From positions 1 through 5,520 of the forward strand of contig CAJYRE010000072.1 in NCBI GenBank assembly GCA_913776675.1: a stretch of 5,520 nt of DNA, read 5' to 3'. The translations under genes and the position numbers were made by a program. Positions 1 to 5,520 of the stretch are shown piece by piece. The stretch comes from Rhizobiaceae bacterium (lineage in GTDB: Bacteria; Pseudomonadota; Alphaproteobacteria; Rhizobiales; Rhizobiaceae). The notes under the pieces were generated by a model, which did no database searches, was not told the origin of the DNA, and saw only the letters and a program-made list of their open reading frames with translations. Positions within the stretch are counted from its first letter, which is position 1; the number at the start of each line of letters is the position of its first letter.

Positions 1-325
1 GGATCATAGACGATGTCCTGCTCAAACCGGGCTTATTCTCGATACAATACAAGCCGCTGCCGCTTCTTTTGTATAAAGATCAATCACGACCAACTTCGAG
101 CGCATTGAAAACAAAATTATCCCCCCAGCACAACTGAGGATGCATGAGGGCACATTAAAATAAACGTTATCCCCTTCTTTTATCATCGAGAAGCAATATG
201 AAGATTGCGACCCCACAAAGCCTCGTTCACAATGAGACGCAATCATGGATTGATGGACACGATTTTGGATGTTATTTTTCTCATGGTGAATACTTGACTT
301 TCTTCTCGTCGAAATCGCAATGTCA

Positions 326-337
326 AATTGTACAATT
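326..337. repeat. Perfect 12-bp palindrome, possible operator
   Basis: AATTGTACAATT equals its own reverse complement. It lies in the most A+T-rich part of the leader, about 190 bp before the acyltransferase start. Dimeric regulators often bind palindromes of this size, but I cannot assign it to a known regulator and no strong -35/-10 pair is placed around it. The operator role is inference. Confidence 0.3.
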
Positions 338-474
338 GTTATGCTCTATGAAAATATCGTGGAACATCATGCGTCCAAACATGACAATCGGGTTTATTGT
401 CTGATGCACAATCAGGACATGAAACATGCAGCGCGCCGACACCGGACCGGCCCTGATAAAACCTGATGAAAGAA

Positions 475-510
475 TGGTCTGTGGCGAGACAAGATCGACA
501 CCACAGACCA
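475..510 (+). repeat. Perfect 10-bp inverted repeat (stem-loop) ahead of the acyltransferase RBS
   Basis: TGGTCTGTGG at 475-484 is exactly complementary to CCACAGACCA at 501-510, with a 16-base loop. The 3' arm ends 8 bases before the GGAG at 519-522. No T-run follows on the plus strand, so it does not look like an intrinsic terminator in that direction. On the minus strand the following bases (TTCTTTC) are only weakly T-rich. An alternative, weaker pairing of GTCT (477-480) with AGAC (487-490) would compete with the main stem. Plausible roles are a transcript-stabilising or translation-modulating leader hairpin, or a regulator site in DNA. Confidence 0.45.
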
Positions 511-529
511 ATGCCTATGGAGACACGCA

Positions 530-1210
530 ATGCCAACCTCTGCCATCGCTCCGTTGTTGCCTTCCTCTCCGGAGGGCGTGATCCTGGTTGGCGGCGGCAG
601 GAATGCCCGCAATCTTATCTGTGTGTTTGAAACGGCTGGAGTTCACGTTCGTGGTATCGTAGATGATCATCCGGCGGGTCACGTGCTTGGGCATGAGGTG
701 AACCTGATTGAGAGCATCAACGGCGCGCCTGTGGATGCCTTCCTGACCGTTGCCAACCCCAATCATGCCTCACAGATTCGGGCACGTCCGGTTTTGCAAA
801 ACTGCCGCTGGCCTCGCTTCATTCATCCGTCCTCTGTCGTATCGTCACATGCGACCATTGGTGATGGGGCTTATATTGGTCCCTTTTGCGTTCTCACCGA
901 TGTGACCCTTGGGCGGCATGTTCATCTTTTTACCCATAATGTTCTGGGTGCGCGCGTTGAGGTTGACGATTTTAGCGTTATCATGCCGCATGCAACCCTT
1001 GCCAGCGATGTTCGGATTGGAAAACGCTGCATGATTGCCATGGGCGCACGCATTCGCCCGGGCGTCACCATTGGCAATGATTGCCGCGTGGATGCCAATG
1101 TTGTGGTGCGCAAAGACATGCCAGACGGCACAATAGCCATTTCCAACAGCCTGACGCGCACTCGAACCCGCCCCGGCTTTGAGCAGCTTGAAGCCATTGC
1201 AGCACAATAA
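530..1210 (+). CDS. NeuD/PglD-like sugar O-/N-acyltransferase (left-handed beta-helix), possibly atypical active site
   Basis: A 226-residue protein with the two-part architecture of the NeuD/PglD acetyltransferases. Residues about 16-90 form a small nucleotide-sugar-binding Rossmann-like domain (VILVGGGRNAR at 17-27, then a GIVDD segment at 42-46). Residues about 100-195 are hexapeptide repeats of a left-handed beta-helix (ATIGDGAYIGPF, VRIGKRCMIAMGA, VTIGNDCRVDANVVV). Such enzymes are cytoplasmic trimers that acetylate amino sugars or sialic acids from acetyl-CoA for surface glycans. The start is fixed by GGAG at 519-522, seven bases before the ATG. Oddly, when I align it from memory to PglD, the catalytic histidine position falls on Ala141 and the usual C-terminal G-x-P-A motif is replaced around residues 203-210. 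His136 and His154 lie nearby. Family assignment is firm; substrate and activity are not. Confidence 0.85.
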   Translation: MPTSAIAPLLPSSPEGVILVGGGRNARNLICVFETAGVHVRGIVDDHPAGHVLGHEVNLIESINGAPVDAFLTVANPNHASQIRARPVLQNCRWPRFIHPSSVVSSHATIGDGAYIGPFCVLTDVTLGRHVHLFTHNVLGARVEVDDFSVIMPHATLASDVRIGKRCMIAMGARIRPGVTIGNDCRVDANVVVRKDMPDGTIAISNSLTRTRTRPGFEQLEAIAAQ

Positions 1211-1303
1211 TTCCGTCGTGTCGCCAAACCATCCATGCTTTGCAATTGCGCTCAGGGTTATGAAACATGTAATACCTGTGTCTTCCAGAAGTAAACACGG
1301 TGC

Positions 1304-1319
1304 CTGATCGCATGATCAG
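1304..1319. repeat. Short inverted repeat in the gap before the UXS gene
   Basis: CTGATC at 1304-1309 and GATCAG at 1314-1319 form a perfect 6-bp stem with a GCAT loop. It lies in the 144-bp gap (1211-1354) between the acyltransferase and the decarboxylase, which also holds a weaker CTTC/GAAG repeat at 1282-1291. No T-run follows, so it is not a terminator. It may be an operator or chance. I found no strong promoter in this gap. Confidence 0.25.
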
Positions 1320-1354
1320 TGTGCTGTCCTGTTGAGAAATCCTATAGGTTTGAC

Positions 1355-2305
1355 GTGAAAAAGCGGGTTTTAGTCACTGGCGGTGCCGGTTTTGTTGGTT
1401 CCCACCTGTGCGAACGCCTTCTCGCGGATGGCTGCGAGGTACTCTGCGCCGATCATTATCAAACGGGCCGCCCATCCAATATCGAGCATCTGCTTCACCA
1501 TCATCGTTTCACGTCATTGCAGCATGATATTACCCTGCCACTGGCTGTCGAGGTGGATCAGATTTATAATCTGGCCTGTCCTGCCAGCCCGGTTCATTAT
1601 CAGGCAGATCCCATTCAGACGATCAAAACCAATGTGTTGGGTGCCATCAATATGCTGGATTTGGCCAAGCGGACCAAGGCCACCATTTTGCAAGCCTCAA
1701 CCAGCGAAGTCTATGGCGATCCGCAAATACATCCTCAACCCGAAACCTATTGGGGGCATGTCAATCCCATTGGTCTGCGCAGTTGCTACGACGAAGGGAA
1801 ACGCTGCGCAGAAACCCTGTTTTTTGATTATCACCGGCAATATGGTGTGAACATCAAGGTTGCGCGGATTTTCAACACCTACGGCCCCCGCATGCGACAA
1901 GACGATGGGCGTGTTGTCAGCAATTTCATTGTGCAGGCGTTAAATGGCGAGGCAATCACCATTTATGGCGATGGCCAGCAAACGCGCAGCTTTTGTTATG
2001 TTGATGATATTGTGGATGGGCTTGTGCGGCTGATGAAAACGCCTGACCCCATAACAGGGCCGGTCAATCTGGGAAACCCCGCAGAAGTCACCATGCAGGC
2101 GCTGGCTGATGTGATTGTCAATCTCACCAGCTCCGGCAGCCAGCGTGTGCATGTTGCCCTGCCTGCGGACGATCCTCATCGGCGCCAACCGGATATTACA
2201 GTGGCAAAAACCATGCTGTCATGGACACCATCGACGCCGTTGACAATTGGCCTGCAAAAAACAATCCAGTATTTTGCCGATCACATCCGCGCCTCGGCGC
2301 AATAG
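1355..2305 (+). CDS. UDP-glucuronate decarboxylase (UDP-xylose synthase), extended SDR family
   Basis: A 316-residue protein from the chosen start. It converts UDP-glucuronate to UDP-xylose through a 4-keto intermediate with tightly bound NAD, in the cytoplasm, supplying xylose for surface polysaccharide. Visible motifs: GxxGxxG at 9-15 (TGGAGFVGS), the acidic ribose-binding Asp33, the UXS signature [13 protein letters not shown] (71-83), STSEVYGDP (115-123) with catalytic Thr116/Glu118, YDEGK (Tyr145, Lys149), [10 protein letters not shown] (171-180), and DDPHRRQPD with Arg277 matching the decarboxylase arginine of the family. Glu118 and Arg277 separate it from dTDP-glucose dehydratases and 4-epimerases. 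The GTG at 1355 has AGG six bases upstream and places the Rossmann motif at the N-terminus as usual. A GTG at 1319 would add 12 unconserved residues and lacks a binding site. It lies 144 bp after the acyltransferase, same strand, and ends 30 bp from convergent ispH. Confidence 0.93.
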   Translation: MKKRVLVTGGAGFVGSHLCERLLADGCEVLCADHYQTGRPSNIEHLLHHHRFTSLQHDITLPLAVEVDQIYNLACPASPVHYQADPIQTIKTNVLGAINMLDLAKRTKATILQASTSEVYGDPQIHPQPETYWGHVNPIGLRSCYDEGKRCAETLFFDYHRQYGVNIKVARIFNTYGPRMRQDDGRVVSNFIVQALNGEAITIYGDGQQTRSFCYVDDIVDGLVRLMKTPDPITGPVNLGNPAEVTMQALADVIVNLTSSGSQRVHVALPADDPHRRQPDITVAKTMLSWTPSTPLTIGLQKTIQYFADHIRASAQ

Positions 2306-2335
2306 GAGTCGCAATGGGCTTGTGCTGGAAGAACG

Positions 2336-3340
2336 TCAACCGTTCACAAAGGCCATGTCTTCCGGGGTCAGTTCGATATTGCGCAACTCCCGATTAACCA
2401 GAAAGTTTTCATCTTCAATCGAGAATTCCGCCAATTCGATGGTGGCATCAAAGCGTGCTTTGAAGGCCTCGATAATCTCGTTGACGACCACTTCCGGTGC
2501 AGATGCTCCCGCCGACAGGCCAAGGGTGCGGATGTTGCCAATGGCATCCCAATCCAGCTCACTGGCGCGCTGCACCAGAATGGAGCGCTCTGCGCCTGCC
2601 TTCAAAGCCACTTCCACCAGCCGTTTTGAGTTGGAGGAATTGGGCGCACCGACTGTGACGAACAAATCGCAGCCGGGAGCCGCCTGTTTCACCGCTTCCT
2701 GCCGATTGGTGGTGGCATAACAGATGCTGTCGGCGGCAGGCGCTTTCAAGGCGGGAAAACGCTCCTGCAATTTGGCAATCACGCCTGCCGTATCATCCAC
2801 AGACAGGGTGGTTTGTGTGACAAAGCCGAGATTGTCCGCATCCATCGGCTGATAGGTGGCGGCATCTTCCACCGTCTCCACCAGCGACACGCTGCCTTCG
2901 GGCAATTGGCCCATGGTGCCAATCACTTCCGGGTGACCTGCATGGCCGATCAAAATCACATGACGGCCCAACCGCTGATGGCGCATGGCCTGTTTATGCA
3001 CCTTGGACACCAGCGGACATGTGGCATCAAGATAGAAAAGATTGCGCTTTTCCGCATCTTCCGGCACCGATTTGGGCACACCATGGGCCGAGAACACCAC
3101 AGGCTGGCTGCGATGTTCCACCGGAATTTCATCCAATTCCTCGACAAAAACAGCACCCTTCGCCTCAAGACCTTCCACAACATAACGGTTGTGAACAATC
3201 TCATGCCGCACATACACCGGTGCGCCATAGCCTTTCAGCGCCAGCACGACAATCTGAATGGCACGATCCACACCTGCACAAAACCCACGCGGGCCGCAGA
3301 GTCTGATTGTCAAAGGCGGTTTTGCCGTCACAGTTTCCAT
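2336..3340 (-). CDS. ispH: 4-hydroxy-3-methylbut-2-enyl diphosphate reductase
   Basis: A 334-residue IspH (LytB), the last enzyme of the MEP pathway, reducing HMBPP to IPP and DMAPP with an Fe-S cluster in the cytoplasm. The three cluster cysteines are in place: Cys21 in [12 protein letters not shown], Cys108 in [11 protein letters not shown], and Cys207 in ICYATTNRQ. Substrate residues also match: His50, His86 (SAHGV), His136 and Glu138 (GHPE), the QTT at 176-178, Ser235/Asn237 (NSSNS) and Ser280 (AGASAP). Length is normal. The ATG at 3338-3340 overlaps the TAA of the upstream DUF1304 gene by one base (TAATG), pointing to translational coupling. An open frame continues 58 codons upstream, but that part overlaps the DUF1304 gene in another frame and is not IspH-like. 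No terminator is visible after the TGA at 2336-2338. Its place after surf1 is typical of alphaproteobacteria. Confidence 0.97.
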   Translation of the reverse strand: METVTAKPPLTIRLCGPRGFCAGVDRAIQIVVLALKGYGAPVYVRHEIVHNRYVVEGLEAKGAVFVEELDEIPVEHRSQPVVFSAHGVPKSVPEDAEKRNLFYLDATCPLVSKVHKQAMRHQRLGRHVILIGHAGHPEVIGTMGQLPEGSVSLVETVEDAATYQPMDADNLGFVTQTTLSVDDTAGVIAKLQERFPALKAPAADSICYATTNRQEAVKQAAPGCDLFVTVGAPNSSNSKRLVEVALKAGAERSILVQRASELDWDAIGNIRTLGLSAGASAPEVVVNEIIEAFKARFDATIELAEFSIEDENFLVNRELRNIELTPEDMAFVNG

Positions 3341-3708
3341 TATATTCCAGCCAGAAGCACCAACACGAAAGCAATAATCGCGGGCAGGCCCTGCACCATG
3401 ACAATCCGCCGCGACACGGTTAAACCTCCATATAGGCCAGCCGTGATCACAGCGCCAACAAAAAACAGCTTGAGTTGAAAAGCAAACATCGGATCGCGCT
3501 GTACCAGCGACCACACCAGCCCCGCCACCAGAATGCCGTTATATAGCCCTTGATTGGCCGCCATCACCCTGGTGATTTCCGCCTTCTCCGACGTCATCCG
3601 AAACATCTTGCGACCGCGCGGTGCTGTCCACATGAACATTTGTACAATCAAAATATAAAAATGCTCCAGCGCGATGAGAGCGATAAAAAAATTAGCAACA
3701 ATAGACAT
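3340..3708 (-). CDS. DUF1304 family small integral membrane protein
   Basis: A 122-residue, strongly hydrophobic protein with about four membrane segments (roughly residues 5-25, 50-68, 77-97 and 104-121). It carries the features I associate with DUF1304: [15 protein letters not shown] near the N-terminus (residues 12-27), a charged loop, [14 protein letters not shown] (51-64), and QGLPA (106-110) before the last helix. Molecular function is unknown to me and I do not infer one from the family. The start is well supported by GGAGG at 3713-3717 on the minus strand, part of a purine-rich run ending two bases before the ATG. It lies 37 bp after surf1, and its TAA overlaps the ispH ATG by one base, so it is probably co-transcribed with both and coupled to ispH translation. 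I would not expect this gene between surf1 and ispH in most relatives, though that comparison is from memory. Confidence 0.85.
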   Translation of the reverse strand: MSIVANFFIALIALEHFYILIVQMFMWTAPRGRKMFRMTSEKAEITRVMAANQGLYNGILVAGLVWSLVQRDPMFAFQLKLFFVGAVITAGLYGGLTVSRRIVMVQGLPAIIAFVLVLLAGI

Positions 3709-3745
3709 TTCCCCTCCAAATGAATCATTTACCCCGAAAATACGC

Positions 3746-4462
3746 TCATACTTTCTTCCGAAACATCACCACCAGCGAAATCACCGCCAGCGTGGCAGCA
3801 AGACCATACCATGTCAGTGCATATTGCAAATGGCTGTTGGGAAGATCGATCTGTGTCACGCCACCAATCGGCAATCCTCCCGGCACAGGCTCCGGTCCGG
3901 CATCCAGAAAGAAGGGCAAGACCTTCTCTGCGCTGAGGCCAACGCTGCTGGCCATGGCATCCAGATCTTTCCAGTAGAAAACATTCTTTGCCGTATCATT
4001 GTCTGGCACCAGCCTTGATGGCTTTTCCAGCAGTTTGGCGCGAGCCAGCCCGGTTATCCGCTGGGTGCCCTGCAACTGGCCACTCATCCGCGTTTCCGGT
4101 TTCTTCCTGTCATCGGGCACAAACCCACGATTGACAAACAGGTAGCGGCCATCGGCCAGCAACAAGGGTGTGTAAATATAAAACCCGGCCACCCCCTCAT
4201 GTGTTGCCAGAAAGCGGCGTTCCTTGTCATGCAACAACACACCCGTGGCCGACATGGCGCGATAATCCACATCGGTGCCAGCCCGTGCCATGGCCATCAC
4301 CTCTTCCACCGAAACGGCGGGTTGATGGCGACGGTTTTCAATATCGGCCAGCAGCCCCTCTTTCCAGCTTAAACGGTGCAATTGCCAGGTGCCCAGCATC
4401 ACCAGCACAGTGAACACGGCCAGCACCAGAATGCCGCTCAAAATCGTCCTTGCGCGCACCAT
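3746..4462 (-). CDS. SURF1 family cytochrome c oxidase assembly protein
   Basis: A 238-residue inner-membrane protein with the classic SURF1 hairpin: an N-terminal membrane helix (about residues 5-24), a large periplasmic domain, and a C-terminal helix (about 213-233). Family motifs are LGTWQLHRLSWKEGL (23-37), VNRGFVP (110-116), FYWKDLDAM (162-170) and NSHLQYALTWYGLA (209-222). SURF1 proteins bind heme A and help insert it into subunit I of aa3-type oxidases, which fits the coxC gene upstream. The ATG at 4460-4462 is 11 bp after the DUF983 stop. The only Shine-Dalgarno-like AGG overlaps that TAG stop, so translation is probably coupled to the preceding gene. Length is normal and nothing appears broken. 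Confidence 0.95.
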   Translation of the reverse strand: MVRARTILSGILVLAVFTVLVMLGTWQLHRLSWKEGLLADIENRRHQPAVSVEEVMAMARAGTDVDYRAMSATGVLLHDKERRFLATHEGVAGFYIYTPLLLADGRYLFVNRGFVPDDRKKPETRMSGQLQGTQRITGLARAKLLEKPSRLVPDNDTAKNVFYWKDLDAMASSVGLSAEKVLPFFLDAGPEPVPGGLPIGGVTQIDLPNSHLQYALTWYGLAATLAVISLVVMFRKKV

Positions 4463-4473
4463 ATCTTGCGGAC

Positions 4474-4854
4474 CTAATGTCGATCAATCATGCCCTGATG
4501 GGCATTGTTTTGATATTGCAGGCCGATCAGCAAAGCCTTGATGGTGCGCAAAAGCCATAGTGAAAGGCCAATGGCCAGAGGGCCAAACACCACAAAATGC
4601 ACCCAAAGGCCGGGGGAATAGGTCACCTCGGTATAGAGCGCCATGCCCACCACCAGAAAATTGACAATCAAAATCACAAAAATCGATGCCCCATCACCGG
4701 GATCAATCTTGGCATAATCAAAACCACAGGCCGTACATGCTGGCTTGAGCGTGGAAACACCACGAAACAATCCAGCCCCTCCGCAGCGGGGGCAGCAAGC
4801 AGACAGCGCAACACGGCTCAGCTCAATGGGTGGAAAATCACTGTTATGGACCAT
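4474..4854 (-). CDS. DUF983 family zinc-ribbon membrane protein
   Basis: A 126-residue protein with an N-terminal zinc-ribbon-like module, CPRCG (Cys21, Cys24) and CTACG (Cys40, Cys43), followed by DPGDGASIFVILIVNF (51-66) and two membrane helices (about 57-76 and 85-110). The end IKALLIGLQYQNNA (105-118) is typical of DUF983. The family is commonly encoded between coxC/ctaE and surf1 in alphaproteobacteria, suggesting a role in oxidase biogenesis, but its biochemical function is not established as far as I know. The ATG at 4852-4854 has AGGA about ten bases upstream. The frame is open further upstream into the terminator hairpin, without a better start codon. It lies 87 bp after coxC, with the terminator between, and 11 bp before surf1. 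Confidence 0.9.
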   Translation of the reverse strand: MVHNSDFPPIELSRVALSACCPRCGGAGLFRGVSTLKPACTACGFDYAKIDPGDGASIFVILIVNFLVVGMALYTEVTYSPGLWVHFVVFGPLAIGLSLWLLRTIKALLIGLQYQNNAHQGMIDRH

Positions 4855-4886
4855 ACGCGCTGCATCCTCATTGCCCAGTTGTTCTG

Positions 4887-4918
4887 AAAAACAAAGGCGG
4901 CGCTTGCACGCCGCCTTT
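4887..4918 (-). terminator. Rho-independent terminator downstream of coxC
   Basis: Perfect 10-bp G+C-rich stem, AAAGGCGGCG at 4893-4902 with CGCCGCCTTT at 4909-4918, and a 6-base loop. On the minus strand the stem is followed by GTTTTT (4892-4887), the expected U-tract for transcription out of coxC. On the plus strand only four Ts follow, and no plus-strand gene needs stopping there. It lies 23 bp past the coxC stop and 32 bp before the DUF983 start, so it should end or attenuate transcripts between the oxidase gene and the assembly genes. Confidence 0.85.
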
Positions 4919-4941
4919 TGCTCATTCTTACAGCCCTATCC

Positions 4942-5520
4942 TCAGCCGTGAGCCAAGGGCGCGCCCCAGCCACCCCAGATATAGATGGCAAAGAACAAAA
5001 ACAGCCAGACCACATCCACGAAATGCCAATACCAGGCAGCCGCTTCAAAACCAAAATGCTGTTTGGGTGTGAAATCGCCTTTGGCAGCACGAAGCAGGCA
5101 AACTAGCAAGAAAATCGTCCCCACCAGCACGTGAAAACCGTGGAAGCCGGTGGCCATGAAGAAGGTGGCACCATAAATCGAATTTTTAAAGTCGAAGGGC
5201 GCATGGGCATATTCGTAAATCTGCACACAGGAGAACAGGGCCCCCAGCAGAACTGTCAGGACCAAGCCACTGATCAGACCCTTGCGGTCATTGTGCAACA
5301 GCGCATGGTGCGCCCAGGTGACACAGGTGCCCGACAACAGCAGAATCACCGTGTTGTAAATCGGCAGGTGCCATGGATCGAGCACCTCAATGCCCTTTGG
5401 CGGCCACTGACCACCCGTAAAGGCCAAGCGTGAGGTTTGCATGGCATCATGCGGAAACAGGCTGGCATCGAAGAAAGCCCAGAACCACGCCACAAAGAAC
5501 ATCACCTCGGAGGCGATGAA
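4942..5520 (-). CDS. coxC: Cytochrome c oxidase subunit III (3' part, runs off the window)
   Basis: The last 192 residues of subunit III of an aa3-type cytochrome c oxidase, an inner-membrane respiratory complex reducing oxygen to water. The visible part starts in [20 protein letters not shown], one of the best conserved stretches of the subunit, and continues with [20 protein letters not shown] near visible residue 158, the [11 protein letters not shown] helix and the terminal [16 protein letters not shown]. About five membrane helices can be counted. Subunit III is usually 260-300 residues, so roughly the first 70-100 residues, including the N-terminal helices, lie beyond the right edge. 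The frame is open through base 5520; internal GTG/ATG codons at 5500-5505 fall within the conserved core and are not the start. An intrinsic terminator follows the stop. The name ctaE is also used. Confidence 0.97.
   Translation of the reverse strand, partial: FIASEVMFFVAWFWAFFDASLFPHDAMQTSRLAFTGGQWPPKGIEVLDPWHLPIYNTVILLLSGTCVTWAHHALLHNDRKGLISGLVLTVLLGALFSCVQIYEYAHAPFDFKNSIYGATFFMATGFHGFHVLVGTIFLLVCLLRAAKGDFTPKQHFGFEAAAWYWHFVDVVWLFLFFAIYIWGGWGAPLAHG

Larger units (their letters stand above)
1..529. other. A+T-rich intergenic/leader region without a supported gene
   Basis: No convincing gene lies in this stretch. A hand count gives about 41 % G+C for 1-420 and about 33 % for 241-360, clearly below the flanking genes. 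At the left edge, plus-strand frames stay open to a TAA at 74-76 (frame 2) and a TGA at 135-137 (frame 3), so the tail of an upstream gene may end here, but neither short peptide is recognisable. On the minus strand an ATG at 5-7 is preceded by AGGA at a good distance, so a divergent gene starting there is equally possible. A 68-codon plus-strand frame at 198-404 has only a weak GAGAAG ahead of it and no recognisable features. The most likely role is upstream regulatory DNA or leader for the acyltransferase at 530, with the inverted repeats at 326-337 and 475-510. Confidence 0.6.

Noticed and set aside
117..174. Direct repeat TTATCCCC at 117-124 and 167-174
   Set aside because: Two 8-base copies 50 bp apart are too short and too few to call a repeat family or regulatory array.
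22..246. 74-codon minus-strand frame in the leader region
   Set aside because: No ribosome binding site of note, no recognisable motif, and composition like noncoding DNA.
294..299. TTGACT as a -35 element for a sigma-70 promoter
   Set aside because: The bases 16-18 bp downstream (around 316-323) do not resemble TATAAT, so no promoter can be supported.
198..404. 68-codon plus-strand frame in the leader region
   Set aside because: Only a weak GAGAAG lies upstream, the composition follows the A+T-rich background, and there is no recognisable domain, signal peptide or membrane segment.
1319..1354. Earlier GTG start for the UDP-xylose synthase
   Set aside because: No Shine-Dalgarno sequence precedes it, and it adds 12 residues not expected before the Rossmann motif. 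The GTG at 1355 has AGG at 1346-1348.
1383..1850. 155-codon frame within the UDP-xylose synthase gene
   Set aside because: It is an out-of-frame reading of a gene whose true frame carries every UXS motif. No frameshift is indicated.
2813..3478. Long plus-strand open frame (221 codons) opposite ispH and DUF1304
   Set aside because: It lies fully antisense to ispH with all its catalytic motifs and to the DUF1304 gene. The peptide is rich in His/Gln/Arg and resembles no family, as expected for a shadow frame.
3341..3514. 58-codon N-terminal extension of IspH to an upstream start
   Set aside because: It overlaps the well-supported DUF1304 gene in another frame, carries no IspH similarity, and the ATG at 3338-3340 gives the normal IspH N-terminus.

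Overview
The window reads as an ordinary piece of an alphaproteobacterial chromosome with one less ordinary end. The main clue is the minus-strand order coxC (ctaE), DUF983 protein, SURF1, then ispH, a layout I know from alphaproteobacterial cytochrome c oxidase loci. Codon use and moderate G+C in the genes (roughly 50-60 %) fit this. The sequence does not let me name an order or genus.

Layout. Bases 1-529 hold no gene I can support. This stretch is A+T rich (hand count about 41 % G+C over 1-420, about 33 % over 241-360) and contains a perfect 12-bp palindrome (326-337) and a perfect 10-bp stem-loop (475-510) just before the next ribosome binding site. Two plus-strand genes follow: a NeuD/PglD-like left-handed beta-helix sugar acyltransferase (530-1210) and a UDP-glucuronate decarboxylase/UDP-xylose synthase (1355-2305). 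Together they suggest the edge of a surface-polysaccharide region.

From 2336 to the right edge everything is on the minus strand. Read in the direction of transcription this is coxC (3' part only), a clear intrinsic terminator, a DUF983 zinc-ribbon membrane protein, SURF1, a DUF1304 membrane protein, and ispH. SURF1 assists oxidase assembly. IspH makes IPP/DMAPP, precursors of the heme A farnesyl tail and of quinones, so the block is biochemically coherent around terminal respiration. DUF1304 and ispH overlap by one base (TAATG) and are probably translationally coupled. The polysaccharide and respiratory blocks converge with 30 bp between them and no recognisable terminator.

Most worth a second look: the acyltransferase appears to lack the usual catalytic histidine and the C-terminal G-x-P-A motif; the A+T-rich leader with two inverted repeats; the terminator inside the oxidase cluster; and the DUF1304 gene coupled to ispH. 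I see no CRISPR array, mobile element, tRNA or rRNA, and no convincing new system.
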